64,000 nucleotides of DNA from Thiolapillus brandeum (GTDB lineage: Bacteria > Pseudomonadota > Gammaproteobacteria > Chromatiales > Chromatiaceae): NCBI RefSeq assembly GCF_000828615.1, contig NZ_AP012273.1, forward strand, positions 2,790,001 through 2,854,000. Direction: 5' to 3'. The position numbers and the translations under genes are program-made. A model generated the notes under the pieces. That model was not told where the DNA came from, searched no databases, and worked only from the letters and a program-made list of their open reading frames with translations. This document shows positions 12,538 through 22,464 of this stretch, piece after piece (the first letter of the stretch is position 1; each line of letters opens with the position of its first letter).

Positions 12538-12603
12538 CCGAGGAGCGCTGCGACAGGATCTTCCTGCCAGGCTCGGGCCAGGCTCAGCAACACAACGGCG
12601 CTC
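12538..12603 (+). promoter_or_regulatory. S-adenosylhomocysteine (SAH) riboswitch
   Basis: The leader of ahcY matches the SAH riboswitch consensus almost block for block: CCGAGGAGCGCTGCGAC at the 5' side, then TGCCAGGCTCGG, and finally AACGGCGCTC. Helix P1 is CCGAG (12538-12542) with CTCGG (12572-12576). The pseudoknot is GAGCGC (12543-12548) with GCGCTC (12598-12603). A small internal stem is CAGGA (12554-12558) with TCCTG (12562-12566). This class binds SAH and turns on SAH recycling genes. It lies 28 bases before the ahcY start codon, close enough to act on the ribosome site at about 12620. Confidence 0.92.
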
Positions 12604-12631
12604 ATCATTTGACATAGAACGAGGTTGAATC

Positions 12632-14029
<1,398 letters not shown>

Positions 14030-14037
14030 CAGGAATC

Positions 14038-14059
14038 GGCTGCCGGGATACCGGCAGCC
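14038..14059 (+). terminator. intercistronic hairpin between ahcY and metF
   Basis: Perfect 9-bp stem GGCTGCCGG / CCGGCAGCC with a GATA loop starts 9 bases after the ahcY stop and ends 7 bases before the metF ATG. There is no T run, so it is more likely an mRNA-stability or processing hairpin, or a partial block to metF translation, than a true terminator. Confidence 0.55.
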
Positions 14060-14066
14060 TCATATC

Positions 14067-14930
14067 ATGCAAGATTCAGACAACAACACATCCATCAGCT
14101 TCGAATTGTTCCCGCCCAAGACCGAAAAGGGCATGGACAAGCTCAAGACCACCGTCGCCAGGCTGGATGAACTCAAACCCGAGTACTTCAGCGTCACCTA
14201 TGGCGCTGGCGGCTCCACCCAGGAACGCACCTTTGCCACCGTGGACTGGCTGCGGAAACAGGGAATCGATACCGCCCCGCATCTGTCCTGCGTCGGCGCC
14301 GACAGGGAAGAGATAGCCGAAATTCTGGAACACTACCGCCATCAGGGAATCAGGCGTATCGTCGCCCTGCGCGGAGACCTGCCTTCAGGCTCCGGCCTGG
14401 GCGGCATGGGTGAACTCAACTATGCCAATGAGTTGGTGAGCTTCATCCGGGAACGGTTCGGGGATCACTTCCACATCGAGGTGGCGGCCTATCCCGAGTT
14501 CCACCCCCAGGCGGAAAACGCCCGGGCTGACCTGGACAATTTCGCGCGCAAGGTGCATAGCGGCGCCAATGGCGCCATCACCCAGTATTTCTACAATCCG
14601 GATGCCTACTGGCGATTCCTGGATGACTGCAACGCCCGGGACATAGACGTTCCGATCATTCCCGGCATCATGCCCATTACCAACTATCACTCTCTGGCCA
14701 GATTCTCCGATGCCTGTGGCGCAGAGATTCCGCGCTGGATACGCAAGCGCCTGGAAGCCTGGGGTGACGACCTCGACACCATCAGGGATTTCGGTGAAGA
14801 GGTGGTGAGCCAGCTATGCCGCAACCTCCTTGACGGCGGCGCACCGGGGCTGCATTTTTACACCATGAACCAGTCCGGCCCTGTCGTGAATATCTGCAAC
14901 AACCTCGGCCTCCGTGCGTCGGCCACGTAG
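14067..14930 (+). CDS. metF: 5,10-methylenetetrahydrofolate reductase
   Basis: A 287-aa flavoprotein TIM barrel reducing methylene-THF to methyl-THF, the methyl donor for methionine synthesis. The block SFELFPPKTEKGMDKL (about 10-25) with its catalytic glutamate, YGAGGSTQERTF (about 46-57), and the NADH/folate region ALRGDLP (about 100-106) are visible. The frame is open from 13983, but that part overlaps ahcY. The ATG at 14067 gives the usual family length and N-terminus. The 3' end overlaps rsmE by 17 bases. Together with metK and ahcY it forms an activated-methyl cycle unit. Confidence 0.95.
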   Translation: MQDSDNNTSISFELFPPKTEKGMDKLKTTVARLDELKPEYFSVTYGAGGSTQERTFATVDWLRKQGIDTAPHLSCVGADREEIAEILEHYRHQGIRRIVALRGDLPSGSGLGGMGELNYANELVSFIRERFGDHFHIEVAAYPEFHPQAENARADLDNFARKVHSGANGAITQYFYNPDAYWRFLDDCNARDIDVPIIPGIMPITNYHSLARFSDACGAEIPRWIRKRLEAWGDDLDTIRDFGEEVVSQLCRNLLDGGAPGLHFYTMNQSGPVVNICNNLGLRASAT

Positions 14931-15645
14931 CTACCTTCCCCTCAAAGTTGAACCCGGCAGCCTTGTCGAACTGCCGGCCGGTATAGTTCGCCACCTGGTG
15001 CAGGTATTGCGCATGCAGGCCGGGCAGGAAATCGTCCTGTTCAATGGAGAAGACGGCATCGACTACCGCGCTGTACTGACAGAAGCAGATCGACGCCGGG
15101 CCCGGGCCAGGATCCTCTCCGCCGGAAATCCGGAGCCCACACCAAAGCTGCAGATCCATCTCGCCCTGGGCTTGTCCCGGGGGGAACGCATGGATCTGGC
15201 CCTGCAGAAAGCCGTGGAACTGGGAGCAGCATCCATCGCCCCTTTGATCACGGATCGCGTTCAGCGAAAGCTCTCGCCTGAGCGGCTGGAAAAACGCATC
15301 CGGCACTGGCGGAAAATCATTATCAGCGCCTGCGAGCAATCCGGCCGATGCCGACTCCCCCGGTTGCATCAACCACAGACACTGACAGACTGGCTGCGGG
15401 ATCCGCCGGAAAAACCCCTGTTACTTGATCCTGCGGCACAATACTGCCTCAAGGAGCTCCCTCCCCCCGACAATGAACTTGGCCTGTTGATTGGCCCAGA
15501 AGGAGGTTTCAGTGATCAGGAACGGGAGCTGGCGCTGCAGGCAGGATGCACGGGTGTGCGTTTGGGACCACGGGTACTGCGCACGGAAACCGCTCCCCTT
15601 GCGGCTATCGCCGCCATTCAGGCGCTATGGGGGGATTTTTGCTAG
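14914..15645 (+). CDS. rsmE: 16S rRNA (uracil(1498)-N(3))-methyltransferase, GTG start
   Basis: A 243-aa SPOUT-class methyltransferase that uses SAM to methylate U1498 of 16S rRNA. The N-terminal PUA-like part begins MRRPRSYLPLKVEPGS. The SPOUT SAM-binding knot reads LLIGPEGGFSDQE (about 192-204) followed by LGPRVLRTETAPLAAIAA (about 218-235), both hallmark motifs. Translation from the GTG at 14914 overlaps metF by 17 bases and gives the right N-terminus. Its stop codon lies inside the left end of a fold-back repeat element. Confidence 0.95.
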   Translation: MRRPRSYLPLKVEPGSLVELPAGIVRHLVQVLRMQAGQEIVLFNGEDGIDYRAVLTEADRRRARARILSAGNPEPTPKLQIHLALGLSRGERMDLALQKAVELGAASIAPLITDRVQRKLSPERLEKRIRHWRKIIISACEQSGRCRLPRLHQPQTLTDWLRDPPEKPLLLDPAAQYCLKELPPPDNELGLLIGPEGGFSDQERELALQAGCTGVRLGPRVLRTETAPLAAIAAIQALWGDFC

Positions 15646-15924
15646 GAGTCTGTCGGGTTTGACCGTTTGACCGATTATTGCTCCTGCATAATCGGCATTT
15701 CCGCCATCCGTGGCGGTCAAGCGAAAATCACTGGGGGCGAATTAAATCAGTTTATCGAGCGAGGCGAAAAGAATGAATGGAGCATTCTTTCGCGCAAGCC
15801 CCGAAGGGGTGAAGTACAGGGAGGTACTTCACAATAGCAGGGCTATTTAACGAGTTCGATAAGCTGAGTTAATCGCCATCCAGGGATTTGCAGCCAAACA
15901 GCGTTAAATCCGACAGGCTCCTAG
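15642..15924. mobile_element. 283-bp fold-back (MITE-like) element with 19-bp terminal inverted repeats
   Basis: The left end CTAGGAGTCTGTCGGGTTT (15642-15660) and the right end AAATCCGACAGGCTCCTAG (15906-15924) are inverted repeats matching at 17 of 19 positions. Inside are nested palindromes, including TTAAATCAGTTTATCGA (about 15742-15758) against TCGATAAGCTGAGTTAA (about 15856-15872) and GTGAAGTAC/GTACTTCAC (about 15809-15832). No coding capacity is seen. CTAG at both ends could be a 4-bp target duplication, as IS5-group elements make, but it is also part of the palindrome. It fills the gap between convergent rsmE and chpC. Confidence 0.7.
15668..15718 (+). repeat. copy 1 of a 51-bp double-hairpin repeat, inside the fold-back element
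   Basis: The first stem is CCGATTAT (15671-15678) with ATAATCGG (15688-15695) around the loop TGCTCCTGC, followed by CCGCCA-TCCG-TGGCGG. A second copy at 46915-46965 keeps the loop and the second hairpin, and its first stem differs by paired, compensating changes. Confidence 0.7.
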
Positions 15925-15936
15925 AAGACGTCTGCT

Positions 15937-16407
15937 TCAAAGATCAGCAACCAGTTCTCCCAGACGATCCAGGTCAGGAATCAGCGCTTCGGTTTCCTGA
16001 ACCTTGACCTTGTAAGATACCGGCCAGTCGCCGGGCCAGGGATCATCCTCGATGACCACCAGGTTCTCTTCATTGAGCTTGACCATTCTTGGCATACCCG
16101 TAGCCTCGATCCCTAAAAAAGGCATCTTGAGGCGGTCCGAGAATACATGCACTACGATAATGCGCTTGCGGCCCCGGGTCTCTTCTCGCGCCACACCCAG
16201 CAGGCGCTCCATGGAAATCAGCGGCAGAGTAAGATTTCTCCAGGAGAAATTGCCCAGCAGCCAGCCTGCATCCTGATCCGCATCCTCGATCTCCCGGTAA
16301 CCAAGAATCTCGATGACCGTGGAAACCGGCAACAGCAAGGGAGTCTGCCGCTGGGGAATGAGCAGCCCCTGAAGATCATCATCCATGTGCAGCTGTACAT
16401 TAGCCAT
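15937..16407 (-). CDS. chpC: CheW-like chemosensory adaptor of the Chp/Pil system
   Basis: A 156-aa CheW-domain protein, cytosolic, with LLLPVSTVIEILGYREIED (about 23-41), WLLGNFSWRNLTLPLISMERLLG (about 49-71) and a final basic/hydrophobic segment. It overlaps the end of chpA by 8 bases, so the two are translationally coupled. In Pseudomonas the Chp cluster ends with chpC, a CheW homologue proposed to add inputs to the pilus chemosensory system, and the position here matches. Unlike Pseudomonas there is no chpB (CheB) gene between chpA and chpC. Confidence 0.85.
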   Translation of the reverse strand: MANVQLHMDDDLQGLLIPQRQTPLLLPVSTVIEILGYREIEDADQDAGWLLGNFSWRNLTLPLISMERLLGVAREETRGRKRIIVVHVFSDRLKMPFLGIEATGMPRMVKLNEENLVVIEDDPWPGDWPVSYKVKVQETEALIPDLDRLGELVADL

Positions 16408-19400
16408 CAGCCTTCTCTCCCAGCAAGGTGTATATGTTCTCCAGCAGATCCGTCTCCTGATAGGGCTTTCCCAGGTAGCGGTTTACACCCAGATCCATGG
16501 CGCGTTGACGGTGCTTTTCACCGGTGCGCGATGTGATCATGATAATGGGAATATCAGCAAGCTCACGGGTATGGCGAATATGCCGCGCCAATTCGTAACC
16601 ATCCATGCGCGGCATCTCTATATCCAGCAGCATGACGTCCGGCTTGGCATCCTGAAGGACGGTAATCGCATCCACACCGTCCTTGGCGGTAAGCACCTGC
16701 ATATTGTGGCGTTCCAGCAAGCGGCTGGTAACCTTGCGCACGGTAATGGAGTCATCCACAACCATGACAGTGATGCCCTTGACCTCTTCCTGGTGCTCCT
16801 GGATGGGAACATGAGCGACCACATCGGTGCGTACCAGGGCATTGACATCCAGTAGCAGAGCGATCTTGCCGTCTGCCAGGATAGTGCCTCCCGTGAACCA
16901 GCGAACACCACTGAGCTGAGCGCCGATGGACTTGACCACCACCTGGTAGTTGCCCAGCAGTTGATCCAGCTGAATGGCCATACGCTGTTCGCCGGAGCGT
17001 ACCAGCAACAGAGGATACCATTTGGCGGCATCAGTCAGTACCGGATCGGCAATCCCCAGCATGGCCCCGAGATAGCGGACAGGATAAACATGTCCGTTGT
17101 ATTCAATGCCCTCTGAGGATCCCCGATAGCAAGACTCCAGATCCTGTCTGGAGGCGCGAATGATAACCTCTGCGGATCCATGGGGTATGGCGAAGGTTTC
17201 ATCCGCCACCTGCACCAGCAGGGCTTCTGAAATTGCCAGCGTAAAGGGCAGGCGAATGACAAAGCTACTGCCGCGTCCCTGCTGGGAGAGAATCTCCAGG
17301 GATCCGCCAAGCTGCTTGATCTCGCTCACCACCGCATCCATACCCACCCCACGGCCCGCAACCTGGGTCACTTCGGTAGCCGTGGTAAAACCCGGTTGCA
17401 GGATAAACTGGTACAGGGCATCTTCATCCACCTCGGCATTTTCTTCCAGCAGTCCATTGGCCACAGCCTTGCGGCGAATGGCATCACTGTCCAGGCCGGC
17501 ACCATCATCGGATATGGTAAGCACCACTTCGGTGCCTTCCCGGGACATGACCAGGGACACCTTCCCTGTCTCCGGCTTTTCGTTGCTACGGCGTTGTTCA
17601 GGCGGTTCGATGCCATGAGCAACAGCGTTGCGCAACAAGTGCTCCAGGGGGCCCATGATGCGATTGAGAATGGTACGGTCGATTTCACCTTCAGCGCCGG
17701 CCACATCCAGCTCGGCCTTCTTGCCCAGGTTCTGCGCGGTCTGGCGCACTACCCTTTGCAATCGTGATGCCTGGCGGTTGAAGGGCACCATGCGCGTGCG
17801 CAACAGGCCATCCTGCAGATCATTGGTCACCCGTGACTGTTGAAGCATCAGGGTGTCGGCATCCCTGGTCTGGTCACTCAGGGTCTCGCCGATGTTGGAC
17901 AAGTCGTTGATGGTCTCCGAGAGCGCCCGGGACAATTGCTGCAAAGTCGAATACTGATCCATCTCCAGGGGATCGAATTCCTGGTAGCGCTGGGTTTCAG
18001 CCTCCCTTTCATGACGAGAGCGGATTTGCGCCTCGGTTTCGAGTTCCAGGGCCCTCAACTGTTTGCGCAGACGCGCAATAGTCTCATTGAGTTCATCCAG
18101 GTTGTTCTGAACGGTCTTGTTGTGCTGCTCCAGACGGGCACGATAGATACTCACCTCGCCAGCATTGTTTACCAGCTGGTCGAGAAGTTCTGCCAGTACG
18201 CGAACGCGTTCACCCTTGCCAGCCAGTTCCTCTTCAGGTTGCAGAGGAGGGGGACGCTGTGCATCCCGGGCAGGCGCTTCGCCACCTGGGAAAGGCAGCA
18301 CGCTGCCTTCCAGGTCACGCAGCTGGCTGTCCCCCATAAGCTCGGAATCCATCAGCACCTGGGAATCCATGAGCAGGGACGATTCAGCCTGTGTATCCCC
18401 GGTGATGCTGGTTTCAGTCAACTGGGAGGCACCACGGGACATCTGAGACTCAGACGCAGCGCCTGCATCCTTTTCCGTTGCAGTGACCCTGGGCAGTTGC
18501 CATTCACGGCCTTCCGCGGCCGCTTCCAGGGCACGGGTTACTGCCGTCACATCCGGCAGAGCGGCGGATCGCTGCAATTGGTCAATGCTTGTCTCCAGAC
18601 CATCCAGGCCGAGACGAACCAGGGGAATCAGCTCACTATCCGGTTCTCTCTCTCCGGAAGCGAGGTTCTCAAAAAGCGATTCAAGAGCATGACTGAGATT
18701 GCCCAAGGGGAAGAGACCGGCAAAGCGCGCATTTCCCTTCATGGTATGCAGGTTGCGCATCAGGCCATCCACGGATTCCCGCGCCGTAATATCCTGTTCC
18801 CATTGGGTGTAAAAATTCTCCAACTGCTCGCCTATCTCGGCCGCTTCCTCAAGGAAGATGTCGAGAAGCTCGGGATCCACATCCGGAGGAAGCGCCGTTT
18901 CATTGACAGAGGGCTCCGGTGTCGGCTCATGCAACTGGGAGATACTTTCCTCTTCGTTCCAGGATTCCGACAGAAGAATGGATTCCGGCTCTTCATCCAG
19001 GTGCTGATGCTCATTCTCTTCTTCATCAGCAACAGACTCTGCTTCTTCAGGCAGTAACTGGCGCATACCGTCGAGAAGGGAGTTCAAGGTGTCACTTTGC
19101 TCACTCAAGTCAGGCAGTTTGCCGTTGAGGTGCAAGAGATCCAGTGAGCTTTCCACCTCCTCGATGAGCGACACTACCTTGTTTCTGGTATCCGGATCCA
19201 CCGTTCCACCGCTGGCATCCAGCATACCGAAGAATGACCCCAGTCCCTGCAACAGCCCTTCCAATGGCGCAAGTCCTGCATGCCGGGCACCCTCCTCGAG
19301 GGCCTCCAGGTTGGATTGGATACGGCCACTGGCATCAGGGTTGGGCTCCTCCTGCCAGTCCAGGAGGTTGCCGGCAAGATTTTCCAGTTGTTTGCCAGCC

Positions 19401-22387
19401 TCTTCCAGGAAACGTCCACGGGTTTCCTGGTCGGGAATAAAATCGGATACGGCTTCACTGTCACCACTGGCCTGCAGTTCGGATATGACATCCGGCAGGA
19501 CACTGTCCAGCTCGCGAATATCTTCCAGCAACGCTTCCCAACCATCGATCTCTACGCCTGGGGTATTGATCGCATCCAGCATGAGTTGCATAGTGTCCCT
19601 GAATCGCTGCAGGACAGACAATGCCGACTCGTCACAGGCATAGGACAGCTGATGCATGTGTTTGCAATAGTGCTCCATTTCTCCGGCCAAAGCCGCCATG
19701 GGCAGGACTTCGGCAAGATGGGAACTGCCATGAAGTGTATGAACGGCACGCACCAGCTCCGCATCCATCACACAGCGATCACAATCGGCAATGAATTCGT
19801 CGATAACTTTCAGGTGCGTAGCAGACTCGGCACGGAATATTTCCACCAGATCTTCCGCCAGAAGAATGGAAGAACTTTCCAGGACACTGTCAGCTTCCTT
19901 GGCAAGCTGTTCATCCATGTCGAACAGATTTTCTCCCTCCAGCTCCAATTCTTCCGACAGTGGCTCCTCGAGTCCGGCAAGTTCAGAGTCGAATTGCTCT
20001 TCTTCAATTTCCCCGGATTCCATTTCCTCGGGAGCTTCCGGCTCGGGAGCCTTCCGGGCTTCTGCCAGGGCAAAACCTCTCTCCTGCAGCCCGTTGACGT
20101 CCACGGCAACCATGCCACCCTGAGCCTGGGCCTCAATCAAAGCAGGAACGGCGGAAACCACTTCATCAAGATAGGAAATAACCTCGGAGGAAGGTTTGAC
20201 ACTGCCTTCCATGATTCGGTTGAGCAGGTTCTCCACTGCCCAGGCAAACTCGCCAATGACATGAGCACCCACCATCCGCCCACTTCCCTTGAGGGTATGG
20301 AAAGAACGACGAAAATCCTGCAATGCGGCCTCGTTGCCGGAATCCTCGCGCCACAGTGGATACTGCGACTGTATGACTTCCAACTCCTCTCCCGCTTCCT
20401 CCATGAAGATATCAAAGATATCCGCATCGATTTCATCCATCTGGGTAGGCGTCACCTCAGAAGCTGCTTCTATGGCTTCTGATGACATACCAGCAGCAGC
20501 TACACCAGCAATGGTTTCCCCTTCCACGGGCTGATCCGCCAGTCCGCCATCATGGTCATCCGGAGTTTCCCCGGTGTCCGCTGCCACCAGCGTAAGCTCA
20601 TCCTCTGCAACATCTTCAAGAGGCATGGAATCGGAAAACAGCTCTTCACTCGCAGCATCAACACCAGGGGTTTCTTCGCCATCTTCGAATTCCGGATGCA
20701 CCAACGCTTCTGCAGCAGCTGTTTCAGAAATCAGGCTCTGCAGGGCTTCCTCTGCGTAATCAGTGAATTTCTCCAGGTTGATACGCTTTTCCAGACGAGC
20801 CTCGAGGTAGTATTCGATACCGGCAAAGAAATCCACCAACGCACTTTGTTGAACACCATCGAGTCCCTTGTCATCAATCGCGAACTCACGCAATACAGGC
20901 TCCGCCTGCTTCATGAGATCCGAAATTTTGTCCAGGCCTGCAAGAGAGAAAACACCTATAAGTTTATGTACATTGTCGGCCACTTTGCTCAGACCGGCTT
21001 CAGCGGCTGTACCACGCAGATATTTCTCCACGCCTTCCTTGATCTGGGAAAACTCGGAAAATGCTTCCTGAATGACACGCTCTACACTCTCTTCGGCTTC
21101 CTGATCCTGGACAGCTTCTGCTGAGGCTTCCACATCACCGGAAGAGGAGACGTCAAGGGCATTCTCCACTTCCACCATGGCGGTGGCGATTTCCATCAGG
21201 CTGTCATCATCGAGCAGCTCACCACTCTCAGCGGAGAGGGACAGCTGTTCACTCACTTCAGCAAGCTTTTCCCGTAACAGCCCGCGCCCCAACATGCCCA
21301 GAGTATCCCCGGTTTTGTTGAGCAGATCACCCAAGCCTTCCAGCCTATGCACTTCTTCCCGATCACCACGAATATACAGGTCCAGTGATTCCTTGACCCG
21401 CCCGAGGTCTTCACGCAAAGCCCCGGCAACGGCATCCAAAACATTTTCATCAGCACCGGTCACTGCTTCAGAGGCCGATTTGTGGATCTGATCAGGGAAA
21501 CTGTTGGCCAGGTCGGCAGTACGTTTTACCGTCTGAACCACGGTATTGTCCGAATGAGAACGGGAAACAAAATAGAGCAGGTTTTTCAGCAGATCAATGG
21601 GAAAATCCCGAACCGTGGCTTCCTCACCATGAGCAATCAGATCCTTGAACACCCGGTCAATGCGACTGAACAGGCGTTTGACCTCCTGGTCAGCAGTAAA
21701 CTCCCCATCGATCAGGGTGATAACCAGCGCTTCGGCAGCATCCATCAAGCGGCGCAGGCGCAAAGTCCCGGCCATGGCGTTGATTTTCTGCAGCACCTGA
21801 AGAACTTCATTCAGGCCCTGATCAATGTCGTTTTCGTTGTACCAGTTCAGTAGTGCCTTGTGGAATTCGTTGCGCAGACTTCTGGTCAATCCGGGGATCC
21901 TGGCACTACCTGAGCCGGGTACCACGGGTTCTCTTTCTACCAGCCGGTCAAGATTTGGTGCATACAGAACCACCTCAGACGCTGGCGCCATGCTGCGCGC
22001 AGCGCGCAGATCATTCATGGCGGGCAACAATACCAATGGAATATCGGGCTCCCCCTTCTCCAGACGATTAAGGTAGGGGGGCAGCTGTATAAGGCCCAGC
22101 ATCAGGGATTCCACAAGGCGCTCATTTCCCTTTAGTTCGCCGTCGGCAAGGAGCCTGGCAACACGCTCCATCTCCTCGACCAACATCCCGGCGCCATATA
22201 CCTGCACCATGCGCAGAGTACCAAGCAGTTGATGGACATACTTCAGGTACTCCTGAATGCCCTCGCCCTTAAATCCTGCCTGCACATACTCTTCCAATGC
22301 CTGGCGAGCAAGAAGTATGGTTTCATCCATACCTTCCTTTACCCAGCGCAGGGTAGCGTAATCAGGCTTTTCCACGTCAGTCATCAA
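16400..22387 (-). CDS. chpA: hybrid CheA-type histidine kinase with multiple Hpt domains and a receiver (ChpA/PilL)
   Basis: A 1995-aa cytosolic kinase controlling type IV pilus motility and surface responses. From the N-terminus there are several Hpt-like helical domains. Candidate phospho-histidine positions are H52 (HQLLG), H474 (HKLIG), H696 (HTLKG), H883 (HTLHG) and H1214 (HTMKG). Only H696 and H1214 have the full H-T-x-K-G motif. After a linker come a dimerisation helix, an ATPase domain (N box HLLRNAVAHGIE, DDGAGLD, GRGVGMDAV), a CheW-like regulatory domain and a C-terminal receiver with D in MLLDIEMPRMDGY. This order matches Pseudomonas ChpA. It follows pilJ by 77 bases. Confidence 0.95.
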   Translation of the reverse strand: MMTDVEKPDYATLRWVKEGMDETILLARQALEEYVQAGFKGEGIQEYLKYVHQLLGTLRMVQVYGAGMLVEEMERVARLLADGELKGNERLVESLMLGLIQLPPYLNRLEKGEPDIPLVLLPAMNDLRAARSMAPASEVVLYAPNLDRLVEREPVVPGSGSARIPGLTRSLRNEFHKALLNWYNENDIDQGLNEVLQVLQKINAMAGTLRLRRLMDAAEALVITLIDGEFTADQEVKRLFSRIDRVFKDLIAHGEEATVRDFPIDLLKNLLYFVSRSHSDNTVVQTVKRTADLANSFPDQIHKSASEAVTGADENVLDAVAGALREDLGRVKESLDLYIRGDREEVHRLEGLGDLLNKTGDTLGMLGRGLLREKLAEVSEQLSLSAESGELLDDDSLMEIATAMVEVENALDVSSSGDVEASAEAVQDQEAEESVERVIQEAFSEFSQIKEGVEKYLRGTAAEAGLSKVADNVHKLIGVFSLAGLDKISDLMKQAEPVLREFAIDDKGLDGVQQSALVDFFAGIEYYLEARLEKRINLEKFTDYAEEALQSLISETAAAEALVHPEFEDGEETPGVDAASEELFSDSMPLEDVAEDELTLVAADTGETPDDHDGGLADQPVEGETIAGVAAAGMSSEAIEAASEVTPTQMDEIDADIFDIFMEEAGEELEVIQSQYPLWREDSGNEAALQDFRRSFHTLKGSGRMVGAHVIGEFAWAVENLLNRIMEGSVKPSSEVISYLDEVVSAVPALIEAQAQGGMVAVDVNGLQERGFALAEARKAPEPEAPEEMESGEIEEEQFDSELAGLEEPLSEELELEGENLFDMDEQLAKEADSVLESSSILLAEDLVEIFRAESATHLKVIDEFIADCDRCVMDAELVRAVHTLHGSSHLAEVLPMAALAGEMEHYCKHMHQLSYACDESALSVLQRFRDTMQLMLDAINTPGVEIDGWEALLEDIRELDSVLPDVISELQASGDSEAVSDFIPDQETRGRFLEEAGKQLENLAGNLLDWQEEPNPDASGRIQSNLEALEEGARHAGLAPLEGLLQGLGSFFGMLDASGGTVDPDTRNKVVSLIEEVESSLDLLHLNGKLPDLSEQSDTLNSLLDGMRQLLPEEAESVADEEENEHQHLDEEPESILLSESWNEEESISQLHEPTPEPSVNETALPPDVDPELLDIFLEEAAEIGEQLENFYTQWEQDITARESVDGLMRNLHTMKGNARFAGLFPLGNLSHALESLFENLASGEREPDSELIPLVRLGLDGLETSIDQLQRSAALPDVTAVTRALEAAAEGREWQLPRVTATEKDAGAASESQMSRGASQLTETSITGDTQAESSLLMDSQVLMDSELMGDSQLRDLEGSVLPFPGGEAPARDAQRPPPLQPEEELAGKGERVRVLAELLDQLVNNAGEVSIYRARLEQHNKTVQNNLDELNETIARLRKQLRALELETEAQIRSRHEREAETQRYQEFDPLEMDQYSTLQQLSRALSETINDLSNIGETLSDQTRDADTLMLQQSRVTNDLQDGLLRTRMVPFNRQASRLQRVVRQTAQNLGKKAELDVAGAEGEIDRTILNRIMGPLEHLLRNAVAHGIEPPEQRRSNEKPETGKVSLVMSREGTEVVLTISDDGAGLDSDAIRRKAVANGLLEENAEVDEDALYQFILQPGFTTATEVTQVAGRGVGMDAVVSEIKQLGGSLEILSQQGRGSSFVIRLPFTLAISEALLVQVADETFAIPHGSAEVIIRASRQDLESCYRGSSEGIEYNGHVYPVRYLGAMLGIADPVLTDAAKWYPLLLVRSGEQRMAIQLDQLLGNYQVVVKSIGAQLSGVRWFTGGTILADGKIALLLDVNALVRTDVVAHVPIQEHQEEVKGITVMVVDDSITVRKVTSRLLERHNMQVLTAKDGVDAITVLQDAKPDVMLLDIEMPRMDGYELARHIRHTRELADIPIIMITSRTGEKHRQRAMDLGVNRYLGKPYQETDLLENIYTLLGEKADG

Positions 22388-22464
22388 TCATCCTCGGGAT
22401 GAACTGCTGAATCATCGCCAGGACAAATCTGAATACAGTCCCGGCAATGCACCAGAAGCTAGCG

